Below are positions 57,091-64,000 of a DNA stretch of 64,000 nt, piece after piece. Within the stretch, counting starts at the first letter, position 1. Each line of letters opens with the position of its first letter. The translations under genes and the position numbers were made by a program. The stretch comes from Cryptosporangium arvum DSM 44712 (GTDB taxonomy: Bacteria > Actinomycetota > Actinomycetes > Mycobacteriales > Cryptosporangiaceae): contig NZ_KK073874.1 in assembly GCF_000585375.1 (NCBI RefSeq), positions 4,991,251 to 5,055,250 on the forward strand, read 5' to 3'. The notes under the pieces were generated by a model. It saw only the letters and a program-made list of their open reading frames with translations. It ran no database searches and was not told where the DNA came from.

Positions 57091-58017
57091 TTAGAGGTCC
57101 AGCTCCAGAGTGTCGGTCTCGCTGCGGGAGACGCAGCACATGACCGCGGTGCCGGCGGCGCGTTCGCGCTCGTCCAGGTACTCGTCGCGGTGCAGCGGCG
57201 TACCGGCCAGCACCGGGGTCAGGCACTCGCCGCAGATGCCCTGGCGGCACAGGTTGGGCACCGCGACCCCGGCGCGCTCGAGCGCGTCGAGCAGGCTGGT
57301 CCCGGGGGGCACGACCACGTCGCGCCCGGAACGGGCCAGGCGCGCGACGAACCGGGCCCCGGGGTCGAGCGCGGCGGGCACGAACCGTTCGAGGTGCAGG
57401 CGTTGCGGCACCCACCCGGCGCCGGCGGCGTCGCCGAGCACCCGGTCGGTGAGCCCGCCCGGGCCGCAGACGTAGAGGTGCGTGCCGAGCGGCTGGCCGG
57501 TGAGCGCGCCGGCCAGCACCCCGAGGAACTCCGCGCGCCCGGTGACCCGGTGCAGACGCGGCCCGAGCGTGTCGGCCAGCTCCGCGGCGAAGGCCCCCGC
57601 GTGCGGGCGGTGCACGTAGATCAGCTCGACGTCCCGCCGGCGGCGCCGGGCGTCGCGGACGTGGGCGACCATCGGGGTGACGCCGATCCCGCCGGCGATC
57701 AGGAGGTGCTTGCGCGCGGTGCGCACCGGGGCGAACGCGCTGCGCGGGCGGGACGCGGTGACCCGGTCGCCGGGCGCGAGGCCGTGCAGGTACGCCGACC
57801 CGCCGCCGCGTCGCAGCACGGCGATCGTGTACTCCCCCGGCGCGGTGCCGTCGTTGGTCAGCGAGTAGGCGTTGCGGGCGGGGCCGCACTCCAGCACCAG
57901 GTGGCTCCCGGCCGGGTGCGGCGGGAGCGGACGCCCGTCCGCGGCGGTCAGGGCCAGCTCGCGGATGCCGTCGGCGAGCCCGGTGGTGCGCCGGACGACC
58001 AGGTCGAGCACGCTCAC
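57091..58017 (-). CDS. PDR/VanB-type ferredoxin reductase (FMN/NAD + 2Fe-2S)
   Basis: A 308-aa phthalate-dioxygenase-reductase-like protein. The flavin domain has RNAYSLTNDG (RxYS), the NAD domain has HLLIAGGIGVTPMVAHVRDA, LYVCGPGGLTDRVL, and the C-terminal plant-type 2Fe-2S site has LCRQGICGECLTPVL (CxxxxCxxC) with the fourth Cys in AVMCCVS. It feeds electrons from NAD(P)H to an oxygenase. Its GTG overlaps the stop of the DmmA-like gene upstream (GTGA), so they are partners. Confidence 0.9.
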   Translation of the reverse strand: MSVLDLVVRRTTGLADGIRELALTAADGRPLPPHPAGSHLVLECGPARNAYSLTNDGTAPGEYTIAVLRRGGGSAYLHGLAPGDRVTASRPRSAFAPVRTARKHLLIAGGIGVTPMVAHVRDARRRRRDVELIYVHRPHAGAFAAELADTLGPRLHRVTGRAEFLGVLAGALTGQPLGTHLYVCGPGGLTDRVLGDAAGAGWVPQRLHLERFVPAALDPGARFVARLARSGRDVVVPPGTSLLDALERAGVAVPNLCRQGICGECLTPVLAGTPLHRDEYLDERERAAGTAVMCCVSRSETDTLELDL

Positions 58018-58511
58018 CCGGCCGAGCCCAGGTAGGCGGCGTGGACCCGGGAGACGTGGGCGTGCACCACGAGCGTGCGGGCGCACCCGGCGCAGCGCAG
58101 CTGCTCGTCGGGGCGCACGTCGGCCTCGGTGGTCGCGGTGCAGTGGGCGCAGCGGACCCGGCGGCGCCGGTCGTCGGTCACCAGGATCCGCAGCTCGGCG
58201 TCGAGCGCGCCGCCGTCCAGCGCCACCGCGTGCGCGCGCAGCACGTCGATCTCCGGGCCGGCCAGCAGGAGACGCCAGCCGACGGTCACGACCCGCAGCC
58301 GCCCGGCGAGCGCGGCCAGCGCGTCGTCGTCGGCCCGGTCGCAGCGCCGGACCCAGAGCGGGCGGGCCAGGGCGCGGATCCGCTCGCACCAGCCGGCGGC
58401 GACCCCGGCGGCGTCCCCGCCGAAGGCCATCACCGCGTACGCGCGGCCGCTCTCGTCGATCCCGGGATCGGTGGTCGGCCAGCGCGGCACGCTCGTGTGC
58501 GGAGCACCCAT
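58014..58511 (-). CDS. dmmA: dimethylamine monooxygenase subunit DmmA-like
   Basis: A 165-aa protein matching, from memory, the DmmA family: VGWRLLLAGPEIDVLRAHAV in the middle, LDAELRILVTD, and a C-terminal zinc-ribbon-like pair RCAHCTATTEADV and LRCAGCARTLVVHAHVSRVH ending AYLG. DmmA is a subunit of the secondary-amine (dimethylamine) monooxygenase, usually found with a DUF3445 heme subunit and ferredoxin-reductase subunits. Here only this gene and the reductase are present. Either the heme subunit is encoded elsewhere or the pair has another role. Confidence 0.7.
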   Translation of the reverse strand: MGAPHTSVPRWPTTDPGIDESGRAYAVMAFGGDAAGVAAGWCERIRALARPLWVRRCDRADDDALAALAGRLRVVTVGWRLLLAGPEIDVLRAHAVALDGGALDAELRILVTDDRRRRVRCAHCTATTEADVRPDEQLRCAGCARTLVVHAHVSRVHAAYLGSAG

Positions 58512-58534
58512 CCCTCCAGGATCCCAGGCGTACG

Positions 58535-59146
58535 TCAGTTGTCGGACGTGAGGAGCCGGAAGAAGCGGCGCCGACCCACCTTCGCCTCGGCCTCCTCGGT
58601 CGCCACCAGCGCCGCCGCGACCGTCTCGGCCACCGGAGCCGGAACCGACCGCTCGGACGGCGGTGCGGGCACGGCCCGTTCGGCCGGTGGGGCGCCGGGT
58701 ACCGGAACCGCCATCGGCACCGGGGTCGCCACGGAACCCGGGGCGGGCGCCCCGATGAGCTGGTCGTCGTCGACGCCCGGGGAGCCGTTCATCAGCGAGT
58801 CGATGCGCGCCGCCAGCTCCCGGGGGCTGAACGGCTTGGCCAGGAAGTCGTCGGCGCCGGAGTTGAAGCTCTCACCGATGTACTGCGGCTGGCTGTGGGA
58901 CGTCACCATGATGACCGGCACCTTGGCCGTCGACGGGTCGGCCCGGATCAACCGGACGACGTCGAGGCCCGACAGGCCGGGCATCTGCATGTCGAGCACC
59001 ACGACGTCCGGTACCGACCGTTTCACCGCGACGATCGCGGCCGCGCCGTCCTCGGCCGCCGTCACCTGATGCCCGGCCCGGGACAGCTTCTCGGTGATCA
59101 TCGCCCGGATGTCCGGGTCGTCTTCCGCGATTACGACGGCACCCAT
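58535..59146 (-). CDS. response regulator with proline/alanine-rich tail
   Basis: A 203-aa protein. Residues 1-120 are a receiver domain: AVVIAEDDPDIRAMITEKLS, phospho-acceptor in PDVVVLDMQMPGLSGLDVVR, and the Lys in DDFLAKPFSPRELAARI. There is no DNA-binding domain. The remaining ~80 residues are Pro/Ala/Val-rich (PVPMAVPVPGAPPAE) and end in a basic RRRFFRLLTSDN. AAGGAG seven bases before ATG is a strong ribosome binding site. It is divergent from the hybrid kinase, which may phosphorylate it. A protein-interaction output, perhaps on motility, is likely. Confidence 0.88.
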   Translation of the reverse strand: MGAVVIAEDDPDIRAMITEKLSRAGHQVTAAEDGAAAIVAVKRSVPDVVVLDMQMPGLSGLDVVRLIRADPSTAKVPVIMVTSHSQPQYIGESFNSGADDFLAKPFSPRELAARIDSLMNGSPGVDDDQLIGAPAPGSVATPVPMAVPVPGAPPAERAVPAPPSERSVPAPVAETVAAALVATEEAEAKVGRRRFFRLLTSDN

Positions 59147-59342
59147 ATGGCACTCCTTTTGACGCTTCATCCCGATTTTGGCCCGGCACAGTCTCGGAAA
59201 AGTTGCGAAACGGGTGCAGCCCGGGAGCGGCCGTCGACGTGGGGCCGGTGACACCCGCGCCGCACCCGAAGCAAAGCTCCTCGGCACCCCGGGCCGTCGA
59301 TGATCGAGCCGTCGGGATCCGAGCGCGGGAATCGGGGTGGGC

Positions 59343-62108
59343 ATGGCCAGGTGGACCGTCGGACGACTGGTGGCCTTCGGCTACGTCCTCGCGATGCTCG
59401 TCACCGCCGTCCTCGGGGGCAGCGGCTACGTCCGGATCGAGACGATGAGCCACACCCAGGCCTCGGTCGAGCACAGCTACCACGTGCTCGACCGCATCGC
59501 CGCGCTCCGGGCCCAGCTGCAGGACGCCGAGCGCGGCCAGCGCGGCTACCTGCTGACCGGCCGGGACTCCTACCTGGCGCCGTACGCGAGCGCGGTGCGC
59601 GAGGTCACCGCGACGATGAGCGGGCTGGCGTCGGCCGCCGCCGGCGACGCGGTGGCCCGACGGGCCCTCACCGACCTGCGCCCGGTCGTGGCGGGCAAGC
59701 TCGCCGAGCTCGCCGAGACCGTCGCGCTGCGGCGCACCGAGGGCTTCGCCGCCGCCCAGCGCGTCGTGCTCACCGACCGCGGCGACCAGGAGATGGACCG
59801 GATCCAGTCGATCCTCGCCGGCCTCGAACGCCACGAGCGCTCCGTGCTCGCCACCAACCGGGCCGCGCGGGCCGCCGGTGCCGCCGCCACCCAGTCGCTG
59901 CTGCTGTGGGGCTCGGGGTTCGCCGCGCTGGTGATGGTCGGCGTCGCGGCCTGGGTGACCCGGTCGCTGACGTCGCCGGTCCGCCGGATCACCGCGGCGG
60001 CCGACCAGGTCAGCGCCGGTGACCTGGGGCAGCGGGTCCACCCGACCGGCCCGGTCGAGCTGCGCCGCGCGGCCGAGGCGATCAACGCGTCGGTGGACGC
60101 GATCTCCGCCGCCCGCGACGAGGCGATCGCGGCCACCGCGGCCAAGTCGGCGTTCCTCGCGACGATGAGCCACGAGATCCGCACCCCGATGAACGCCGTG
60201 ATCGGCATGACCGGGCTGCTCCTGGACAGCGAGCTGGGCGCCGACCAGCGGCGGCTGGCCGAGACCGTGCGCGACAGCGGCGAGTCGCTGCTCGCGATCA
60301 TCAACGACATCCTCGACTTCTCGAAGATCGAGGCCGGTGAACTCGGCCTCGAGAACACCCGGTTCGACCTGCAGGAGTGCCTCGACACCGCGCTGAGCCT
60401 GGTCGCCCTGCCCGCGCACGCCAAGGGGCTGGAGCTGGTCGGCTCGCTCGCCGACGACTGCCCCACGTTCCTGAGCGGCGACGTGACGCGGCTGCGCCAG
60501 GTGCTCGTCAACCTGCTGTCGAACGCGGTGAAGTTCACCGAGCGCGGCGAGATCGCGGTGTCCGTCGACGGGCACCGGGGGCCGGGCGGCGCTCTCGAGC
60601 TGGAGATCAGCGTCCGGGACACCGGCATCGGGATCCCGGCCGACCGGATGGACCGCCTGTTCCGGGAGTTCAGCCAGGTCGACGCGTCGACGACCCGGGT
60701 GTACGGCGGCACCGGGCTGGGCCTGGCGATCAGCCGGCGCCTGGTCTCGGCGATGGGCGGCGACCTGCGGGTGACCAGTGAGGTCGGGGTCGGCACCACG
60801 TTCACGTTCACGGTCGGCCTGACCGCCCACGCCGACCGCCGGAGCACCGCGGCGCCGGCCGCGCTCGCCGGGAAGTCCGTGCTCATCGTCGACGACAACC
60901 CGACCGTGCGCCGGATCGTCGCCGCCCGCCTGGCGTCCTGGGGGGTGCGCTGGAGCGAGGCCGACTCGGCCGAAGCCGCCGTGCTGGCGCTCACCGACGG
61001 CATCGGCTACGACGCCGCGCTCGTCGACGCGAGCCTGCCCGGCACCGACGGGGTGCGGCTGGCGCGCCGGATGCGTGCCCTGCCGGCCGGGCGCGAGCTG
61101 CCGCTGGTGCTGCTCGCGGGCGCCACCGGGCAGCCGGACCTCACCGGCGACGGGCTGTTCGCCGCCGTGCTCACCAAGCCGCTGCGCCCGGTGCAGCTGG
61201 CCTCGACGCTGGGCCGGCTGCTCGACCCCGGGTACGCCGACGCCGGACGGCGGTCGACCGACCGGGCCGAGGCGCCGGTCGCCACCCGGCGGCTGCGCGT
61301 GTTGCTCGCCGAGGACAACCCGATCAACCAGCAGGTCGCGCAGTTCATCGTGGCAAAGCTGGGGCACCGGATCGACACCGTCGGCAACGGGCAGGAGGCG
61401 GTGGAGGCGTTGGCACGCACCCAGTACGACGCGGTGCTCATGGACGTGCAGATGCCGGTGCTGGACGGGCTGGAGGCCACCCGCCGGATCCGGGCGCAGG
61501 TGCCGGCCGAGCGGCAGCCGCACATCATCGCGATGACCGCGAGCGTGCTGGTGGAGGACGAGGCCGCGTGCCGGGCGGCGGGCATGGACTCGTATCTGCC
61601 CAAGCCGGTCCGCGCCGCCGATCTGGCCGCGGCGCTGGCCGCGGTGGGCAGCGGCACTCCGGCGCCCGCGGTGGAGGCCGCGGTCGCCGTCGCCACCGCC
61701 ACCGCCACCGAAGGCGACGACGCCGGGATTCAGAACACGTCGGACATGCGGGGGCGGCTGGAGGACCTGATCGAGCCGGACTCGGACGCGGACGAGCGGG
61801 CGATGATCGGGCGGATGTTCACCTCGTTCGTGCAGCGGCTGCCCGGCGCGCTGGAGAGCGTCGAGTCGGCGCTGGGGGCCGGGGACGGGACGGCGCTGGC
61901 GACCGCCGCGCACAGCCTCAAAGGAATGGCGTCGAACGTGGGGGCGATGCGGCTCTCCCGGCTGGCCGCGTCGGTCGAGGACGCCGCCCGCTCCGGCGCG
62001 GCGGTGCCGGGGGACGCGCGGTCGCGTCTGCAGGGTGAGGCCGAGGCTGCCGCGGTGGCCGCCGAGGCGATCGGGGCCGAGCTCGTCCTCACCGCGGCCG
62101 CGGCCTGA
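59343..62108 (+). CDS. hybrid sensor histidine kinase (CHASE3-HAMP-HK-REC-REC-HPt)
   Basis: A 921-aa BarA-like kinase. Domains in order: TM1; CHASE3-like sensor ([20 protein letters not shown]); TM2 and HAMP near 205-260; HisKA H-box [20 protein letters not shown]; HATPase with [20 protein letters not shown]; a first receiver ([32 protein letters not shown]), which has Ala near the usual Thr switch; a second, canonical receiver ([40 protein letters not shown]); and a C-terminal HPt with [14 protein letters not shown]. It supports a multi-step phosphorelay. ATG 59343 is chosen; GTG 59337 is also in frame. Confidence 0.92.
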   Translation: MARWTVGRLVAFGYVLAMLVTAVLGGSGYVRIETMSHTQASVEHSYHVLDRIAALRAQLQDAERGQRGYLLTGRDSYLAPYASAVREVTATMSGLASAAAGDAVARRALTDLRPVVAGKLAELAETVALRRTEGFAAAQRVVLTDRGDQEMDRIQSILAGLERHERSVLATNRAARAAGAAATQSLLLWGSGFAALVMVGVAAWVTRSLTSPVRRITAAADQVSAGDLGQRVHPTGPVELRRAAEAINASVDAISAARDEAIAATAAKSAFLATMSHEIRTPMNAVIGMTGLLLDSELGADQRRLAETVRDSGESLLAIINDILDFSKIEAGELGLENTRFDLQECLDTALSLVALPAHAKGLELVGSLADDCPTFLSGDVTRLRQVLVNLLSNAVKFTERGEIAVSVDGHRGPGGALELEISVRDTGIGIPADRMDRLFREFSQVDASTTRVYGGTGLGLAISRRLVSAMGGDLRVTSEVGVGTTFTFTVGLTAHADRRSTAAPAALAGKSVLIVDDNPTVRRIVAARLASWGVRWSEADSAEAAVLALTDGIGYDAALVDASLPGTDGVRLARRMRALPAGRELPLVLLAGATGQPDLTGDGLFAAVLTKPLRPVQLASTLGRLLDPGYADAGRRSTDRAEAPVATRRLRVLLAEDNPINQQVAQFIVAKLGHRIDTVGNGQEAVEALARTQYDAVLMDVQMPVLDGLEATRRIRAQVPAERQPHIIAMTASVLVEDEAACRAAGMDSYLPKPVRAADLAAALAAVGSGTPAPAVEAAVAVATATATEGDDAGIQNTSDMRGRLEDLIEPDSDADERAMIGRMFTSFVQRLPGALESVESALGAGDGTALATAAHSLKGMASNVGAMRLSRLAASVEDAARSGAAVPGDARSRLQGEAEAAAVAAEAIGAELVLTAAAA

Positions 62109-62137
62109 GGGGTCCACCGGCGTCCCCGGGCCGCCGG

Positions 62138-62166
62138 AGCCCCGGCCCAGGGGCGCGGCCGGGGTT
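62138..62166. terminator. stem-loop between convergent hybrid kinase and TSUP genes
   Basis: AGCCCCGGCC (62138-62147) pairs with GGCCGGGGTT (62157-62166), ten pairs including one G-U, around a nine-base loop. It lies in the 57-base gap between the two convergent stops and can serve both. Confidence 0.6.
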
Positions 62167-62918
62167 CAGAGGAGCATGGTGACGGCGGCGGTGATGCCGG
62201 CCAGCACGATCAGGACCCGCAGGAGGGTGGCCGGGAGGCGGCGGCCGATCAGGGCGCCGACGTAGCCGCCGCCCGCCGAGCCGAGCGCGAGCAACCCCGC
62301 CGCGGCCCAGTTCACGTCGGCGACCACGACGAACAGCACCGACGCGACGACGTTCCCGGCCGCGATCGAGAGCGTCTTCAGCGCGTTCACCACGCGCATC
62401 GGAAGGTCGGCGCCGAACCCGAGCACGGCCATCATCATCACGCCCGACCCGCCACCGAAGTACCCGCCGTACACACCGACGACGACGCACGCCGCGGTCG
62501 TGACGGCGGAGAGCCGGGCCCCGCCGCGCTCACGACGGCGCAGCCGCTTCGAGAGGAACGGCTGCGCACCGACGAGCAGGCAGGTCACCAGGATCAGGTA
62601 CGGAACCACGGCGGCGAACACCCCGGGCGGCAGGGCCAGCAGCAGCACCACGCCGAGCACCGCGCCGCCCGCGCAGGTCACCAGCACGACCGTCGTCACC
62701 AGCGGCTGTTCGCGCAGTTCGCGGCGGTAGCCGAACGAGCCGCTGAGCCCGGCCGGCGTCAGCCCGATCGTGTTCGAGACGTTCGCGACGACCGGCGGGA
62801 GCCCGACCGCCAGCAGCACCGGGAAGCTCAGCAGCGACGCGAACCCGACGGTGGAGATCAGCAGCCCGGACCCGAGCCCGGCGAACAGCACCAGCGCGTA
62901 CTCGACCGGTGAGTTCAC
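62166..62918 (-). CDS. TSUP (TauE/SafE) family membrane exporter
   Basis: A 250-aa membrane protein with eight hydrophobic helices and the two-fold repeat of the TauE/SafE family. The first half has STVGFASLLSFPVLLAVGLP and ANVSNTIGLTPAGLSGSFGY, the second VVGVYGGYFGGGSGVMMMAV with ALKTLSIAAGNVV. The family exports sulfite, sulfoacetate or other organic anions. It is divergent from the MatC-like carrier with a palindrome in the gap. Confidence 0.88.
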   Translation of the reverse strand: MNSPVEYALVLFAGLGSGLLISTVGFASLLSFPVLLAVGLPPVVANVSNTIGLTPAGLSGSFGYRRELREQPLVTTVVLVTCAGGAVLGVVLLLALPPGVFAAVVPYLILVTCLLVGAQPFLSKRLRRRERGGARLSAVTTAACVVVGVYGGYFGGGSGVMMMAVLGFGADLPMRVVNALKTLSIAAGNVVASVLFVVVADVNWAAAGLLALGSAGGGYVGALIGRRLPATLLRVLIVLAGITAAVTMLL

Positions 62919-62934
62919 CGCAGCAGCATATCTA

Positions 62935-62950
62935 AGTGACCCTAGTCACT
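62935..62950. promoter_or_regulatory. AGTGAC-CCTA-GTCACT palindrome
   Basis: Perfect 6-bp arms around a 4-base centre, in the 64-base gap between the TSUP gene (start 62918) and the MatC-like gene (start 62983). Likely the operator for a regulator encoded outside the window, acting on one or both genes. Confidence 0.6.
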
Positions 62951-62982
62951 CTAACCTGGACACATCGACCGGGAGGTGTGTC

Positions 62983-64000
62983 ATGGGACCGGAATGGGTG
63001 GCGATTCTCGCGCTGATCGCGCTGTTCGTCGCGGGTACCGCGTTACCGATCAACATGGGCGCGCTGGCGTACGTGGCCGCGTGGCTCGTCGGGATGTACT
63101 CGCTGGGACTGGACGAGAAGGAGATCCTCGCCGGGGTCAGCGGTGACCTGATTTTGACGCTCATCGGCGTGACGTACCTCTTCGCGGTGGCGCGCAACAA
63201 CGGCACCGTGGACGTGATCGTGAACTCCGCGGTGCGTGCCGTCGGCGGGCGGGTCGCGCTCATCCCGTGGGTGATGTTCGCGGTGACCGCGGTGCTCACC
63301 GCGATCGGCGCGGCCAGCCCGGCGGCGTGCGCGATCATCGGCCCGATCGCGCTCGGGTTCGCCGGCCGGTACGGGATCAACCCGTTGATGATGGGCATGT
63401 TCGTCGTGCACGGCGCGCAGGGCGGGGGCTTCTCGCCGATCAGCATCTACGGGACGATCACCAACTCGGTGATGGAGGAGGCGAACCTCCCGACCGGCGA
63501 GATGACGGTGTTCCTCGCGAGCCTCGCGATCAACCTGGTGATGGCCGCGATCCTGTTCGCGCTGTTCGGCCGGGGTCTCCTGCGCCGCCGGGTGGCCCCG
63601 GACCACACCGAGGAGACGCCCGAGGCCGTCGGCGCGACGGCGCCCTCCCTCTCCGGAGACGCGCGGGCGGCCGGGTCCGGCGGGGACCGGCCGGTCTCCG
63701 GTGGGACCGCCGGAGGCGGCGCGGGAACGGGTCGCGCCGCGGACGATCCGCCGGACGACGGGGCGGACGGCGGCGGGGCCGAGCGGGACGGGGTGACGCG
63801 GCCGCGGACCGCCGAGACCGGCGGCACCGGGGCGGCGGCGGAGGCCGCGGGTGGGGAGCGCACCGGTGGCCGCCGGGACCACGTCCTGACGCTCGTCGCG
63901 TTCGCGCTGGTGGCGATCGTGGCGCTGGTCTTCGACAAGAACATCGGGTTCGTGGCGATCACCGCCGCGGTCGTGCTCGCGATGCTCTCCCCCACCCAGC
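62983..64000 (+). CDS. MatC-like dicarboxylate carrier, partial, with hydrophilic insert
   Basis: The frame runs off the right edge (339 codons seen). The first ~200 residues match the MatC N-terminal domain: WVAILALIALFVAGTALPIN, GVTYLFAVARNNGTVDVIVN, PWVMFAVTAVLTAIGAASPA and VVHGAQGGGFSPISIYGTIT. About 100 hydrophilic Gly/Ala/Asp/Arg residues follow (after FGRGLLRRRV), then the next helices begin (HVLTLVAFALVAIVALVF). GGGAGG before ATG supports the start. MatC-like proteins import malonate or other dicarboxylates. The insert is far longer than a usual loop and low in complexity. Confidence 0.85.
   Translation, partial: MGPEWVAILALIALFVAGTALPINMGALAYVAAWLVGMYSLGLDEKEILAGVSGDLILTLIGVTYLFAVARNNGTVDVIVNSAVRAVGGRVALIPWVMFAVTAVLTAIGAASPAACAIIGPIALGFAGRYGINPLMMGMFVVHGAQGGGFSPISIYGTITNSVMEEANLPTGEMTVFLASLAINLVMAAILFALFGRGLLRRRVAPDHTEETPEAVGATAPSLSGDARAAGSGGDRPVSGGTAGGGAGTGRAADDPPDDGADGGGAERDGVTRPRTAETGGTGAAAEAAGGERTGGRRDHVLTLVAFALVAIVALVFDKNIGFVAITAAVVLAMLSPTQ

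Noticed and set aside
58872-62117. A 1,081-codon open frame antisense to the hybrid kinase
   Set aside because: It is composed of Arg/Gly/Asp/Ala-rich sequence without any domain, as expected from the complementary strand of a high-GC gene; the plus-strand frame has complete CHASE3, HK, REC and HPt motifs.
1-64000. tRNA, rRNA, riboswitch or other structured RNA genes
   Set aside because: No tRNA-like cloverleaf with conserved T-loop sequence, rRNA segment or known riboswitch core was recognised by eye; a dedicated covariance-model scan would be needed to exclude small RNAs.
1-64000. Insertion sequences or prophage
   Set aside because: No transposase, integrase or phage structural motifs were found; the only decayed gene is the MFS remnant at 52234-52571.

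Overview
The window is chromosomal DNA of very high GC content (about 70% or more by eye), with frequent GTG starts, ATGA/GTGA start-stop overlaps and dense gene packing. The gene set points to an actinomycete: a mycothiol-dependent isomerase, two F420-type luciferase-like oxidoreductases, ECF sigma factors with fused or neighbouring partners, a large LAL-type LuxR regulator, MEDS/HATPase and STAS regulators, and KstR-like TNNAACNNGTTNNA boxes. A methyl-accepting chemotaxis protein hints at a motile stage. A Cryptosporangium/Frankia-like lineage is possible, but genus cannot be fixed from the sequence. No rRNA, tRNA, CRISPR array, IS element or prophage was seen.

Layout. 1-5 kb: an ECF sigma factor (cut by the window edge) with its YCII/DGPF partner, a DHH phosphoesterase, an alpha/beta hydrolase, a GNAT-like protein, and an AraC regulator divergent from an SDR. 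5-10.6 kb: a hairpin-bearing 33-bp repeat, a 1,098-aa LAL regulator, a 57-aa small ORF, and an ECF sigma factor with a SnoaL-like tail divergent from a hydrolase. 10.5-19.3 kb: a putative catabolic cluster of HMG-CoA-lyase-like protein, GntR/FCD regulator, class III CoA-transferase, HyuA and HyuB, an N-carbamoylsarcosine-amidase-like hydrolase and a cytochrome P450, with two identical operator-like motifs. 19.4-21.2 kb: small secreted, membrane and unknown proteins. 21.3-24.3 kb: a mycothiol isomerase-like enzyme, an MFS exporter and a divergent LysR regulator.

24.3-33.9 kb is a complete sugar-use locus: DeoR regulator, GH4 alpha-galactosidase-like enzyme, SIS-domain isomerase/deaminase, ABC sugar importer, two PfkB kinases and a class II aldolase. 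The parts fit import of an alpha-galactoside or galactosaminide and breakdown by the tagatose-6-phosphate route, with an ABC importer plus cytosolic kinase in place of the PTS of the enterobacterial aga system. 33.9-38.6 kb: an OmpR-type two-component pair divergent from a three-gene ABC exporter whose first permease carries a large extracytoplasmic domain, closed by a perfect 15-bp terminator hairpin. 38.6-48.5 kb: a DHA2 exporter with its TetR repressor and double operator, two Tat-exported PhoD-like phosphatases, a LysE exporter with an Lrp regulator, a histidine kinase homologue lacking the phospho-acceptor histidine, and a STAS + MEDS-ATPase pair.

48.5-55.4 kb looks like part of a KstR-type regulon: three palindromes of that form lie just upstream of a phosphotransferase operon, an NTF2-like/LLM divergent pair and a second LLM oxidoreductase. 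It also holds an MFS pseudogene. 55.5-64 kb: a chemoreceptor, a DmmA-like/ferredoxin-reductase pair, a response regulator divergent from a BarA-like hybrid kinase, a TSUP exporter and, running off the window, a MatC-like carrier with a long hydrophilic insert. Tandem repeats recur: inside the LAL gene, inside a PfkB kinase gene, and in a 375-bp gene-free stretch beside that kinase gene.
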